The notes under the pieces are model-generated. The model searched no databases. It was not told where the DNA came from and saw only the letters and a program-made list of their open reading frames with translations. Of a stretch of DNA of 40,309 nt, positions 21,850 to 33,554 are shown one piece after another. This DNA comes from Thelonectria olida (lineage: Eukaryota > Ascomycota > Sordariomycetes > Hypocreales > Nectriaceae): NCBI GenBank assembly GCA_020736575.1, contig JAGPYM010000110.1:1-40309 (forward strand). Reading direction: 5' to 3'. Positions within the stretch are counted from its first letter, which is position 1; the number at the start of each line of letters is the position of its first letter. The position numbers and the translations under genes were made by a program.

Positions 21850-23280
21850 TAAGGGTTTCCCCCTCGGCTTTATAGTATGGAAGAAATGGCCAACCGACTG
21901 CTCGCCGACCGCAACGCGTCACCCGTCGGCAAGCGCTGGGCTTCCAATTTCGTCAGGCGATAACCAGACCTAAAGACGCGTTTTAATTGTAAATACGATT
22001 ATTAGAGGGCTAAATGCGAAGATCCAGCTATTATTCGCTATTAGTTTAGGCTTGTGGAGAATATAATCGCGAAATATGGTATTAACCTAGCTGACATCTA
22101 CAACTTTAACGAGACTGGCTTTATAATGGGTATTATTATAAGCGGAATGGTTGTTATAGGCGTAGAAAGATGTGGAAAGGCGAAATTAGTATAGCCTGGA
22201 AACCGGGAATGGATTACGGCCATTTAGGCGATTAATACTGAAGGCTGGGTGATTGTGCTGTTTATTATGGTTGCGGGCTAATATTACCTTGCTAATTGGT
22301 ATTAAGAAAGTAACCTCCCGGACGATTGGGCTATTGCGATGACTTATAATAGCTAGACCGATAATAATATAGGTTTTAAATAGTTTAAACACTTTAATTA
22401 ATATACTAAGGCCCGATTAACCGGTTGCTATTATCTTCTAATCCTTAATGGGTATAATAGCTACCACTCGGTCGACTTTAAGAAATATTGCGAAGGCAAC
22501 TATATTATTACGCTATGTATACTGGCTCATTTGTCTTATCTACTCCAGCCTCTTGACGTTGGGTGCTTTGGTCCGCTTAAAAAGGCATATGGTCGAGAAA
22601 TTAAGTATCTAATTAGGTGCTCGATAACCTATATTTCTAAGACCGACTTCTTCCCGGCCTTTTGTGCTGCCTATGAAGCCGCGATGATAAGGAGTAATAT
22701 TAAGGGAGGTTTTTAAGGGGTGGGACTTGTTCCCTTGAACCTAGAAAATGTTATATTAAAGCTTGACGTGCAGCTACGGACTCTAATACTAATTAGAGAG
22801 GAGGTCGGCCTCCCCGACCCTTGGGTTTCTAAGATACTAAAGATAGTGCTTGAGGCTAGCTTATAGTCTAAATACCTCGAAAGATAAATTAAAAGGTATT
22901 AGAGTAGCTTACCTGTATTTATTTTTAAGGCCTTAAAGTTATTAACTAAGGGAATAAAGGTAATAATATATAAGATGAGCTTATTAGAGTCTGAGGTTTA
23001 GGACCTTCGATAGTTAAATGAGACCCTTAGCAAGCGGCGCAGAGCGAAAAGAACCCGGTTGCGAAATGGAGGGAAGATGACTATAGGTGAGGGGAAGGAT
23101 GAGATTAATTAGAAAGATGTTAATGCGCAGGTGAGGGCGGAATTATTGAGAAGTGGTGATTGGGGAAGGTTGGGGGCGGCGAGGGAAAGGTAGTGTGGAA
23201 TATATAGTAAGGCTAGTTATAACTTAAGAATATGTCAGATTATTGTTGAAATATCTGGAGAAGAGAATAGCGATTAGTTT
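21850..23280 (+). pseudogene. pogo-type transposase, degraded
   Basis: Legible in a frame with about a dozen stops, nearly all TAA/TAG. An HTH part has EMANRLLADRNASPVGKRWA (about 21,880-21,940). The DDE core has YNFNETGF (22,102-22,125; Asp expected at the second N, now AAC), LNGYNSYHSVDF (second catalytic Asp is now AAT at 22,456-22,458) and LLQPLDVGCFGPLKKAYG (third Asp intact, about 22,540-22,595). The C-terminal part is basic (SKRRRAKRTRLR). The enzyme would bind the terminal repeats and cut and paste the element. With two of three catalytic residues changed and many stops it is dead. Confidence 0.85.
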
Positions 23281-23332
23281 CAATTGATTTAAGGCTTTAT
23301 GTTGATTTTATTTAGAATTCTATCTGGAGGGT

Positions 23333-23383
23333 GAGGATTTTTTTCCGACTTGCTTGTATTTCCGACTCGCTTATTATGTACGT
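23333..23383 (-). repeat. Right terminal inverted repeat of the pogo-type element
   Basis: Reverse complement matches 21,524-21,574, including the two spaced cggaaa-type motifs (one copy carries g-to-a). It ends atgtacgt immediately before the TA target duplication. Confidence 0.9.
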
Positions 23384-23413
23384 TATGGTCTTACCGGCAA
23401 GACTAGTAATAGC

Positions 23414-23440
23414 GCCAAGACTGCTAAGACTGCCAAGACT
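23414..23440. repeat. Three tandem 9-bp units
   Basis: gccaagact, gctaagact, gccaagact in direct succession, with a diverged unit ggcaagact at 23,396. They lie between the pogo element and the 3' end of the hAT relic. Too short to classify further. Confidence 0.6.
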
Positions 23441-23508
23441 GCCAATAATAAGGCTGAAGTTATAGAAAGAAGAAAGGAAATGTATTATACTATTAGCTAT
23501 GTACTAAT

Positions 23509-23990
23509 TTAATTATTGTAATTCTTACCATGCTCACTATCACTATTATCCTCAACCTAGGGCTTTCCATACCAGCCCCGGAGACACTCACAAGCCTCTA
23601 TAGTATTGCCTTCAGCCTCCCACGGCGATCAACTATAGTAAGCTTTGCGCTACTAAAAAGGCATTTGCGCTCATCTGACATAGGTGACATCGCAAACAGA
23701 TCTAGAGCGAAGCGAGCGAGATCTCTTTGAGAGTTATAACGGGATAGCCAGTACGCAATGGCCTCATCACATCCTGCCTCTTCGTTATAGAGCCGGTCAC
23801 AAATCAGTTGTAGAGACCGGAACGTCTATTCGAATACGCTTGTGTTCCCTCTGGCGATCAAATATTGGGTTAGAATCTCTCTCCTTCCTGACTAGTGGTA
23901 GTAGCATCTCAATAGGGTACCTTCCGTTATACTCTATCTCCCAGAGCGGCTTCACCGCCGATTGTGCGCTATTAAACTACTTCTGTTTTT
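23509..23990 (-). pseudogene. hAT transposase relic (C-terminal dimerisation region)
   Basis: Minus-strand protein traces, in order: WEIEYNGRYPIEMLLPLVRK, IFDRQREHKRIRIDVPVS, then IAYWLSRYNSQRDLARFALD, MSDERKCLFSSAKLTIVDRR, and ACECLRGWYGKP, with a stop at 23,509-23,511. The block around LARFALD..MSDE..LFSSAKL is the hAT dimerisation signature of fungal transposases. At least two frameshifts (near 23,800 and near 23,605) and in-frame stops break it. Upstream domains (BED finger, catalytic core) are absent. GC content is normal, so it decayed by indels rather than RIP. Confidence 0.8.
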
Positions 23991-24121
23991 CTTAGTCGCC
24001 TTAGAGAACACATTCTTGCCTGAACCATGCCCACTTTCCGTATGGATCGAGTATTTAGACTGTTCTTTCACCTAGATTCGCCCAAGGTCGCCTCATCGGA
24101 ACGCCCTCCTCTCTTCCCTTG
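23991..24121. other. Short gap between hAT relic and MFS gene
   Basis: Contains the 3' flank of the MFS gene that follows. No feature recognised. Confidence 0.4.
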
Positions 24122-25919
24122 CTAGCCTTCATGGATAGTGCTCGAGGACCGCGACCCAGCTGTCTCAGGGTCTTCACCGAAGGCAGCATCCGATCCTAAG
24201 ACTCTTCCAGTATGATCATCCCCGGTCTGCTGCGTCTCCTCGTCGTCGGAGCCCTTCTTCAATGCCGGCGTTGGTGCGAACTTGGAATTGAGCCTGATGC
24301 GTTCGCCGTACCGGTAAAACACGAACGGGATAATCGCCAGCAGAGTCGCCACCCCACCGAGGAGGGAACCACCTCCTCCGACTCCGAGTGCCTCGAACAT
24401 GTAATCCGTGAACAAAGGGGCGGCGGCACCGGCAGCGGAACGGGCCACCGTATTCGCGGCTATAGCGGAAGCCGCGTACATGAGGTAGGAGTCCACAATA
24501 TAGTTAAAGTAGCAGACAAAGATGAGCATCATGCCGCAACACATGAAAACGCCAGCTATTGTGGGGACAATCCAGGGGACAGAGCTGAGGGAGTGGTTTG
24601 TTAGTATCGACGAGAAGATGATAGGATCAGGACACTCACTTGTACTCGCCCGTCCAGGCGAACCAGAAGATGGCTATGGGGCATATGATTCCGCCGATCA
24701 TGGCCAATATCAGCCGATCCTCGGGTGTCAAGACCTTTCCGGCCCTGTGCTTTTTTGCCTGCCGCCTCGACACCATCACAACGATAACACCACCCAGCAG
24801 AGCTCCAATCACAGCTCCGATCAGAGGTAACTGTCCAACCCCTGAATTCCAATGTCGTTTTCTCTGGAAGATGATTGGGTAGATGGAGAAGAGCATATAA
24901 AGAAGCAGGTAAACAAAGGACAAGTAGATGGCACAAATAAAGGAGATGGTGTCGAACAGGATAACCCAAGGCCGAGTCAATGCCACCTTGTAGACACCGG
25001 TGATGGTACGGTCTGTATCCTCAATTGGAGCCTTGACGTTCTCATAACCCGGCACCTTGGCTTCCCGAATACGACGTGCCTTGTTCCGAAGGATGATGGG
25101 CGCGTAAGTCTCGGGAAGCGTGAACATGAGCAGTGCAGTTCCACCGCCCATCCAGATGATAACATAGAAACCCCACCTCCAGTTCTCAGTGAGTTGGAGA
25201 AAACCGCTGATTAGAGGGCCAAGAGCCGGACCAACCCAGACCATACAGCTGAATCCAGCCATGGCTACTCCTCGAGAGAAGGGATCCCATAGATCGGCTA
25301 AGACTCCTGGCGCATTTGACAATGGCGAAGACACGAAGGTCCCGGTCAGAAACCGCCCCACTAACAGACTGCCAAAGTTGGGCGCAAAGGCGCAGAGGAA
25401 ATTAAAGGCTAGATATAAAGTGAAAGTGATCCAAAAGATTATCCGTCGACCGTAGAACTCCGACAGTGGTGCAAAAACAAGGGGGCCTGCAACGTATCCT
25501 AACAAGAAGAGCGTGACAGTCAGGCCGGCTGCCTCACCAGAGACATTGAAATGCTGCGATATGCTCTGACTCACAGTCAGCCTGGATCTCAGGGACCTGG
25601 TAAACACAGATATGTAGCTAACCTGGTAGGAGCCGGATGGACACGACGAGGCAAATGCAGCGTTCACCACCTACAGTCAGTCAGTCTCGCTGGTGTGCAT
25701 GACAAAACTGTATGTCCTCTCATATCGACTCACCAGAATCACGGAAACAACAGTGACATATATTCGCAGTGGGATGGACCAATTTAGGGGATTCTCGACA
25801 TCATCGGGAGCAAAATCGACATAGCCGCTATCATTCAGGTGGACAATTGAGGGATCAATGTGAGCGCTGCGATACGGCTTGGCCGCGGCCCGGGACAGAA
25901 CTCTCGTAACGACGGTCAT
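24122..25919 (-). CDS. MFS transporter, Tpo1-like (DHA1) polyamine/drug type
   Basis: Four exons on the minus strand: 25,919-25,734, 25,670-25,623, 25,565-24,640 and 24,584-24,122, giving 540 aa. The introns of 63, 57 and 55 nt have GTGAGT or GTTAGC donors and TAG/CAG acceptors. Splicing restores VILVVNAAFASS, SGSYQSISQHFNVS and WTGEYNSVPWIVPTIAG, all expected for this family. VENPLNWS (41-48) before TM1 is the DHA1 Tpo/FLR signature. The loop 2-3 motif is PLSEFYGRR (111-119), and MVWVGPALGPLISGF is the antiporter motif of TM5. The C-terminal conserved block is YLMYAASAIAANTVARSAAG. Likely a proton-coupled exporter of polyamines or drugs at the plasma membrane; substrate not deducible. Intact, non-RIP, and 130 bp from a hAT relic. 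Confidence 0.9.
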
Positions 25920-26830
25920 GTCTTCATGAAGAACACGACTGGAATACCAGAACTAGGATTATTAGAGAAAAGGGGACTTAGAAAGTAGTACGAGACATTC
26001 GTAGGTTTCATACGGCAAATGAGAATGGGCCTGGGACAACATTTAGCTGTCGCAGCAGAGACGGATTTAGCCTGTGTTATTCCTTATGTCCAGTGTGTGC
26101 CGGAGATAAAGATCAGCGCGGACGGCCCCGTGAGGGTGAGGCGAGCTTCGGCTCCCCCATCGTCGATCGGACCTTTTCACGGCATCAATGACCTAGCTAG
26201 AGTAATGAGGAGCAGGGATCAACTCATACTGGAATCTTAGACGTCTCTGTAGTCAGGGCGGTTAGCGCCGGCGGACAGCCTTACGTTTTGCCCTTCGTCA
26301 ACGGCAGCATCCCGATATGTGTCCTCCATGTCACTCATCTTCGTCGTCTCACAGTTCGCAAAACAGTGGATTTCGTCAACTTGTGACGTATGCTTTGTCG
26401 TCAGTCTCCTATTCCCAGAACTTATGAGGAGTTCTCTCAACTTACACATCTTCACGACGTGTAGTTTTTCCGATAGGTATGTGGCGACAGCGTAGTAGCG
26501 GATGGTAGCATCGCCCTCCCGAAGGGATTTGCTTTCTCGTACCTTGAACAACTAGGCGAAACAGACAAGGCCTCTTTCGAGATGCCTAGTATTACCACCC
26601 CTCTCCGTTCTCTCGGGTCCGCAGGGTGACCAGCGAGGACGATGAGAGGACAATACGACCAAGATGTGGAAAAGAATAGCAAGCCATTACTACAAACCTC
26701 TTAGTGCTAGCCTTTCAAGCGTATCCACCGTCAGTCGGTTGCATTAGCGCAAGGCTAAGCTTTCAGTTAGGGTTAGCGACCTGCAGGATATTATAAATCC
26801 TTTAATACCGCAACCTAGTTAAAGCTAGAA
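25920..26830. other. Upstream region of the Tpo1-like gene up to the AT block
   Basis: Ordinary composition to about 26,820. It should hold the promoter of the minus-strand MFS gene. A minus-strand frame of 104 codons (26,237-26,551) has no ATG start (it opens with TTG) and no family similarity, so I do not call it. Composition shifts to more than 85% A+T within about 60 bp near 26,830. Confidence 0.4.
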
Positions 26831-29800
26831 GTTAGGGCCAGCTCAGCTTATAATATTAATATTATATTATATTAATTTAATAAACTAGAAATTGCTAGAT
26901 TTTAAGTTTTATTTGTTATAAATATATGTATTAGAAGCTATTTAAAGCCCGGTTTTTTTATATATAAGTATTTTATAAAATTTAAGTAAAATAAATACTT
27001 ATATTTAATTATTTTAATATAATATTAAAAGTTATACTTATAATTTTTAAGTAAATAATTCTATTAATTGTGCCTTTTTTATTATATACTTACTTATTAT
27101 AATTTTATAATTGAATTTTAAAAATTAAATTATATAAAATAAGTTACTTATATTTAAAAACTTAAAATAGGTAATATATATATTTAAACTATTTTAAAAA
27201 ATAAATATTAAAATTAAAATTAATTATTATAATATTTATACTAATAATCTTGCCTATTTTTACTTTAAATAAAAGCTAGCTAATTATTTTATTATTATTA
27301 GTTATAAAATTATTAGCTATATTATTTATATTAGAAATGCTATTAAAAATTATAAAGTTTATAATTATATAAGTATTAATATTTAAGTTTAAAGCTATTT
27401 TAAACTAGATTATATTACTTATTTTAATAAATAAAAGTAGTATTATAAAAATCAGTTTATTACTACTTATAATATTAAATATATTAATAAATATAAAACT
27501 TATAATAGCTTTATAAAATACTAGTATAGTTTAAGCTTATTTACTTTTTATATACTTAATAATATTTCTTTTAAAATTATTATTTTTATATTTTATAATA
27601 GTTTTACTATATATTTACTATATATTTTAAATAGTATTAACTTTAGTAAATATATTAGTATTATAAAATTAAATAGCTTAAGCTATTTTACTATTTTATT
27701 TATTAAAACTTTTAAATATAATAAGATTATTACTATATTATACTTATTAAAAAAGTAAGCTAATACTTTTAAAATAAGTGTAAATAAGTATATTACTATT
27801 ATTAAAAAATTAAACTAGCTTATTAAATATATTAACTTATTTAAATTTATTAATTTAATTATTTTTAGTACTAGTTTTAATTTAAAAAAATATTTTTCTC
27901 TTTTTAATATTAATAGAATTTTTATTTAAACTAGTATACTTAAAAATCTAATTAATAAATCCTATTACTATTTTACTTTATTATAAAAAGAAAATTTCTA
28001 TTTATATTTAAAAAATACTTTAAATTGCTATTTAATTTAAATATTATAATAGTATAATAATTAAAGTTTTAATTAATTTAAGTTTAAAAAGTAATCTTAT
28101 TTCTAATAACTTAATAAAAAGGTATTAGCTAAATATAGTTATATATAAGGTTTTAATAACTTTATATTTAAAAAGTAAAATAAAAATAATTAGGTATTAT
28201 AAGACTACTTTATATTTTAATAGTACTTATATTTCTCTTAAAATATATATTACTTTTAAAAAAATAGTAATAATACTATTTATTTTAAATATACCTTTTA
28301 TTTAAGCTTTAAAGCTTATATTTAACTATTATAATAGTAAAAGCAAGTGATTTATAGAAAGTATAATAATAAAAAGAGAGAATCTTTATTAAAAGTTAAT
28401 AAAAATTAAATAGTTTAAGCTTTTTATTAAATTAAATTATATAAACTTAAAAGGGAAGTTTAAAACTTTTAAAAATAAATATTATATCTTTTTTATAGTT
28501 TTTATTAAATTTATACTCTAGTTTTAATAATATATTTTAATATTTTTAACTTATTCTTTTTTAATTATTTAATTTATTTGTTTTTTATTTTATTTTTATT
28601 TATAATTATAATTAATTATAAATAAAAGTTAATTTTCTTTTAAATTTCTATTATTTTATTTTCTATCTATTTACTTTTTATAATTACTTTTATTAGAAGT
28701 TAAGTTATATTATTACTCTTATTATTAAATTAAATATTATATTAAAAATTAATAAGCTATTAAGCTATTAAATTAGTTTAATAGTAATACTTTTAAGCTA
28801 TTAAAAATAAACTAGCTATAAAAGAATAAAAATAAAAGAAATAAAAAATTAACAAATAAGAATTTAATTAAGTATTTAGTTAATTTTAAACTTTTTTTAA
28901 TTTTTATTTACTACTTTTATTATTATATAATAATTTCTAGTTAAACTATTTAATTAAAAAGAAAGAGAAAAAAGCTATTATTAAATAAATGAGTTTTATT
29001 TTATATTATTAATATTTTAAAATTTTATATAATTATTTATTAAAATAAATATTCTATTTATAATAATATTAAAAATCTTAAGTAAATATTTTACTATTTA
29101 AAATACTTTTAATATAAAAAGGTTTAAATTTAATATATTTATTAATAAAATAATATTATTAAAAGATTAAATTGTTTTAAAAATTTAAAGTATTTAATAG
29201 TAAAAGAAATTAAATAAAAGTTAATATTTTAATTATAATTAAAATAAGTATATAAAATTATAAAAAGAAATTAAATAAAAAGTTTTTACTAATTTTAAAA
29301 TAAGCTTTAACTTATAAGTATTATTATTATAATTAATTATTAAAAGTATATATATTATATTTACTTTTATATTTTTTTAATTTTTAAAAAATATTATTCT
29401 TTTTTATATAAAAATAGTTATTAAAAAGTATAAAATTTTATACTATTTTAAAAAAATACTTTTTAAAAAATAATTAATATTACCTTTTAGCTTTTATATA
29501 TTAAATAATTTATTTTATTTAATTTTTTAATTTAATACTTTTTATAACTTATTATAAGTTATAAAAAGCTATTTATTTTAAAGTTTTAATAGTATACTTT
29601 TATAAGCTATATTTAATTTATAATTAAAACTATTAAAAATAACTTATTTATAAAAATCCTTAAATTATACTTTTTTATATTTAATTTAATAATAAAATAA
29701 ATTAACTTTTAATATATAAGCTATATAATAAAATAGTTTAATAAAAGTAATTTTAAAAAGCTTTTTAATTTATAATTTAAATTACTTTTTATTACTTTTA

Positions 29801-30529
29801 AAAAGATTACTTTTACTTATTTTATTTTATTAAAAAAGCAAACTTTATAAATTAATAAAATAATAACTAGCCCCCTTATATTAAAAATAATTTTTTTAAA
29901 CTTATTTAAAAAAGTTAATACTTTTTTAAAAGTTTTTATACTATTTAAAAAATTTATAAAAAGTATATTTAAAGCTTTTTAAAAAAACTTAAAACTAAAG
30001 CTTAAATAATTTTATATTAGTTTAAAGCTATTTAAAAGTTAAAATATTGTATTTTATTTTAAATATTTTAAACTTCTTATAATTAGTAATAGCTACTTTT
30101 AAAAAGAATAATTAAATAATTTTAAATTATATAATTATACTTTTAATATTATTAAAAAGGTAAAGTTTACTATTAGTAAATAAGTTTAATTTAAAATAAA
30201 AATTAAATTTTTAAAGTTTTTTAAAAATAGTAATTTTAATTAAATAAATATAAATCTCTTATTATTTTATTTAATTAATAAATATAAATATAACTATTAT
30301 AACTATTATATTTTATCTTATACTTTAATTTATTAGTTTATATATACCTTTTCTATTATTTAATAACTATTAAAACTTAAAATTATAATAAAATATAATA
30401 CAAGTTTAGAAATATTATAAATTAAAAGAAAATAAATATATAATTAAAATTGTATATTTAAAGTTAATATTTTTATTAAGTTTTAAATTTATTAAATTTT
30501 AAATAGTTAAAAAATAGCTAATTGCTACC
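26831..30529. repeat. AT-rich RIP block, mostly unreadable
   Basis: Very AT-rich, with almost no CpG and few runs of G or C. Apart from the weak coding trace at 27,265-28,420 I recognise no element. Segments at 28,560-30,500 show only A/T-rich low-complexity sequence. Confidence 0.5.
27265..28420 (+). pseudogene. Possible RIP-degraded coding frame, unidentified
   Basis: One plus-strand phase is broken only by TAA/TAG, and 27,500-27,760 is almost stop-free (one TAG). The implied peptide has varied residues such as QFITTYNIKYINKYKTYNSF and SLSLFTFYILNNISFK. Because G is rare here, the lack of TGA is weak evidence. Family not recognised; it could be a gene of a repeat element or a captured host gene. 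Confidence 0.3.
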
Positions 30530-30760
30530 TATTTAATAAGTTAATTAATAGTTGCCTTATATTATACTAGCGCGTTTTAATTTTCTATTAAAATTTAATT
30601 AATATTTATTAAATATTAAAATATATACTATTAGAAATTTTATAATTAAAATAATAAATAAAATAATATATTATAATATATAGCTAAATAAAAAATAAAT
30701 AAAATAATATATTATAATATATAATTAAATAAAAAATAAATATATAATAATAAACTAGCT
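30530..30760 (+). repeat. Outer direct repeat, left copy
   Basis: Matches 39,335-39,520: both contain aagttaattaatagtt, ttctattaaaatttaatta or its variant, and aatattaaaatatatactat, then a segment with taaataaaaaa. The two copies lie just outside the ~240-bp LTR-like pair. Identity is moderate and the differences are mainly transitions plus small indels. Confidence 0.6.
30653..30738. repeat. Tandem duplication, 41-bp unit
   Basis: Two successive units share aaataatatattataatata, starting 30,661 and 30,702, and continue tagctaaataaaa or taattaaataaaa. They differ by a g/c to a/t change only, as expected if RIP touched one copy. Confidence 0.8.
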
Positions 30761-30819
30761 AAGTTATAATTAATTAAAGCTATTTATAACTATTAAATAA
30801 TAATATATAAATAATAATA

Positions 30820-31060
30820 TATAAGGAGCTAGACTTAAATAGTTATAATAAAAGGTAGCTTAAATATTAAGTATTTAAAGCTAGAAAGAAAAAAAGAAAA
30901 GAGTTTTCCCTTATAATAGGCTTATTATAAGGTTTATATAGCCTTACTACTAGGTTGCTTTAGCTTACCTTTAGCTCGGTTCTTAGCTTATTTCTAGTTA
31001 TTATATGCTTTTAGTTTTATAATAGTAGCTTAAAATAACTATTAGGCTATACTTATAATA
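30820..31060 (+). repeat. LTR-like direct repeat, left copy
   Basis: Begins tataaggagctagac and ends acttataata. It matches 38,493-38,732 over its whole length, including ggcttattataaggtttata and agttcttagcttatttctag (gg in this copy at one place). The tata.. start is consistent with a RIP-altered TG terminus. Confidence 0.85.
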
Positions 31061-33315
31061 GTACCCCCCCCCTTTTAAACTAATAATACTAATAGGTTAT
31101 TATATCCTTTTAAGCCCTAAGGAGCAATTGCTACTAATTATACTTCTACTTAGCCTAGCTAATAGTAGTTTATACTTATTATTATTCCTTTTTAATATAT
31201 TTCTATTTACAGCCTTATTATTTTCCTATTATATTATTTCTAATAAATTACTATTAATATTATATAATAGTAAATATAAATACTACTTATTATATAACTA
31301 TTATATTTAACTATTACTTATTATTTACTTTAATTAATTATATAACTATTTACTAGTATAATTATTAATAGATTATAGTTTTATTACTATTAAGCGCGCC
31401 TAATTATATAGCTTTTTATCCAGCCTTAATTATATTATTTATCTAGTTATAAATAGCTTTATATATAAATAACTATTATTATAAATAGCCTATTAATACT
31501 CTTATTTGTAAGCAACCTAGCTGCTTATAAATACCCTCTTATATACTATTTTATATTAGTTTTTTCTCTTTTAATAACTATCTTTTTACTTATAAGTTTA
31601 TTATTATTCTATTAGTTAGTAGTTATTACTATTATTTACTTACTAGTAATTAGCTACTAACTTTTAAATAGCTATTTTCTTATTTTACTTTCTATTTTAT
31701 TTTTACTTTTATTTTTTACTACTATTATATAAGTTTATAGTACCTTTTAGCTAGATTATTACTAACTTATAAAAGGTTAATTATATTTTTTACTTTAAAT
31801 ATACTATTAATTAGCTCCCTAGCTAAATTATTATAATTAAAAAAAAGTAAGTTTTAAAAAAGCCTATTACTTATTATAATATTTATACTAGTTATAAGTT
31901 TATTATAATTATATAACTAGGTAATAGCTAACTTTTTAATAGTTAAGTTAGCTAAATATTAATATTATAAAAAAATAGCAAGCCTTATAACCCTATATAT
32001 CTTCTAGTAACTTTATTAAAGCTTTACTAATTTCTTTTAGCTCCCTTATAAGTATATTTTTACCTTTTAAGCTTTTATTAAATTTATTACTAGTTTACTT
32101 AAAATATAATTAAAAAGTACTTAACTAATAAAGTAAGGTTACTAACTTTTAAGTGCTTATTTACTATTAACTTATTAATTAAAAGGTTTATTAAACTATT
32201 ATTATAAGCTATTATACTTTTTATAAAATTAAATATAATAATAATTTAAATATACTTATATTACTACTAATACTTTTACTACTATTAAATAGTATAATAC
32301 TTATAATATTATAAAATCTAATAGCTTATTACTATTAAAACTTTATATATACTAATTAATATTAATAACTCTTTTTACTTTTTATTATAAAAACTTTCTT
32401 ACCCTTTTATAAGTAAGTTACTTTCTTACTACTTACTCTTTTTAATTATATTAGCTTTAAAGTATTTAATCTTATTTTATTATAGCTAAAAAGAATAAGT
32501 TTAATACTAGCTTAAAGGCTAAAAATGTTACTTTCTAATTATATTATATTTATTAGTTTTTATTTTTTTTTTTATTATTTATATTAAATATTAGCTTATA
32601 ATTAGAAATAGTTTAAGCCTATTTTAGGCAAATAACTTTTATAATAAGTTTACTATTTTCCTACTACCTTTTTACTATTTATTACCCTACTTATTATAAT
32701 ATAATTTTTATTATTACTTTTAAATCTTCCTACTTATATACTTACTAAGCAGTTTATTATTACTAGCTACTAGTTTATAATATTATTTAAAGTAATTTAA
32801 AATAGTTACTTTTTTAAAGTTAGCTAATAGTTTTTATATTAAAATTGTATTTTTAAGCTATTTAATAAGGACTTTATAATAGTACTTATAATTTTACTTT
32901 TACTATTTAATATATAAGATTTCTTTTACTTTCTACTTATTTAAACTATTAATTTATATTAGTAGGAGTTAAAAGTTATTATTTTATTAGCTTAATAGGG
33001 GTCTTATAATACCCTTTTAAAAAGGTTAATATAAAATTATAAGAATATTATATTAAGTATATTTAGTTAAATTATATATTTGCTAATTATATATATAATT
33101 ATATATATATATTATAACTAGTTTAGCTTTTTAAAAGGTTATTTTAAGCTAATATTTATAAAGTTTAACTAGATTTTATTTTTAATTTTAAACCTTTTAA
33201 TAGGATATTATTACTAGTTTATTATATTTTACTAGTATTATTAAGTAGTAATTATATTTATTTAAATAAATTTAATAACTTTTTAAATTTATTTAACTAG
33301 GGCTTTTATTATTAT
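31061..33315. other. Interior of the 7.9-kb element, left part
   Basis: AT-rich, starting with a run of nine C (31,065-31,073). A 60-codon frame at 31,128-31,310 is Leu/Tyr/Asn-rich and has no ATG start, so I treat it as chance. A plus-strand phase near 31,970-32,330 is broken only by TAA/TAG and might be a gag remnant, but nothing is recognisable. Confidence 0.35.
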
Positions 33316-33548
33316 TGTTAAAAAAGCCAATAATCTAGGCACACAATAGAGGTCAATACAAGCTAAACCCTAGCCTTATATCTATCACAATAAGCTTCTC
33401 AATAGGGCTCACAGTTAGTTTTAAGGTAAAAGTCCCCACTAAGTAAACCTTACTTAAAGAACCTTATTCCGGGCCTCTAATATAAAAGCACCTGTTCTCT
33501 CTATCTGACCCTAGTCCGTATAACTCGACTAATAATATAATATATAAC
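33316..33548 (+). repeat. Family X LTR, best preserved copy
   Basis: 233 bp from TGTTAAAAAAGCC to ..ATATAACA, i.e. canonical TG..CA ends. GC content is clearly higher than its surroundings. RIP-mutated inverted copies lie at 9,663-9,878 and 10,258-10,493. It holds a core promoter (TATAAAAG at 33,481) followed 20-30 bp later by a CT-rich initiator-like stretch. Confidence 0.8.
33481..33488 (+). promoter_or_regulatory. TATA box of the family X LTR
   Basis: TATAAAAG, followed by ctgttctctctatctgacc. Position and spacing fit an LTR U3/R promoter, and the element survives in degraded form in the other two LTR copies. Confidence 0.65.
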
Positions 33549-33554
33549 AGCCAA

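Larger units (their letters stand above)
21524..23383 (+). mobile_element. Complete pogo-type (Tc1/mariner superfamily) transposon, RIP-inactivated
   Basis: 1,860 bp, flanked by TA on both sides (21,522-21,523 and 23,384-23,385). It has about 50-bp terminal inverted repeats starting acgtacat and a plus-strand transposase pseudogene. Size, TA duplication and a DDE_1-type transposase with CENP-B/Tc5-like N-terminal region fit the pogo/Fot1/Pot2 group. The termini remain nearly perfect. Confidence 0.9.

Noticed and set aside
26237..26551. 104-codon minus-strand frame upstream of the Tpo1-like gene
   Set aside because: It opens with TTG, has no splice partners or family similarity, and probably lies in promoter sequence.
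26765..26776. Telomere-like ttagggttag
   Set aside because: Less than two units, which is expected by chance; no array.
31065..31073. Run of nine C as a possible functional motif
   Set aside because: An isolated homopolymer beside the LTR end. It could be a polypurine tract on the other strand, but no other support was found.
31128..31310. 60-codon hydrophobic open frame resembling a small membrane protein
   Set aside because: No ATG start, and AT-rich composition alone explains the Leu/Tyr/Phe bias; it lies next to an LTR-like repeat.
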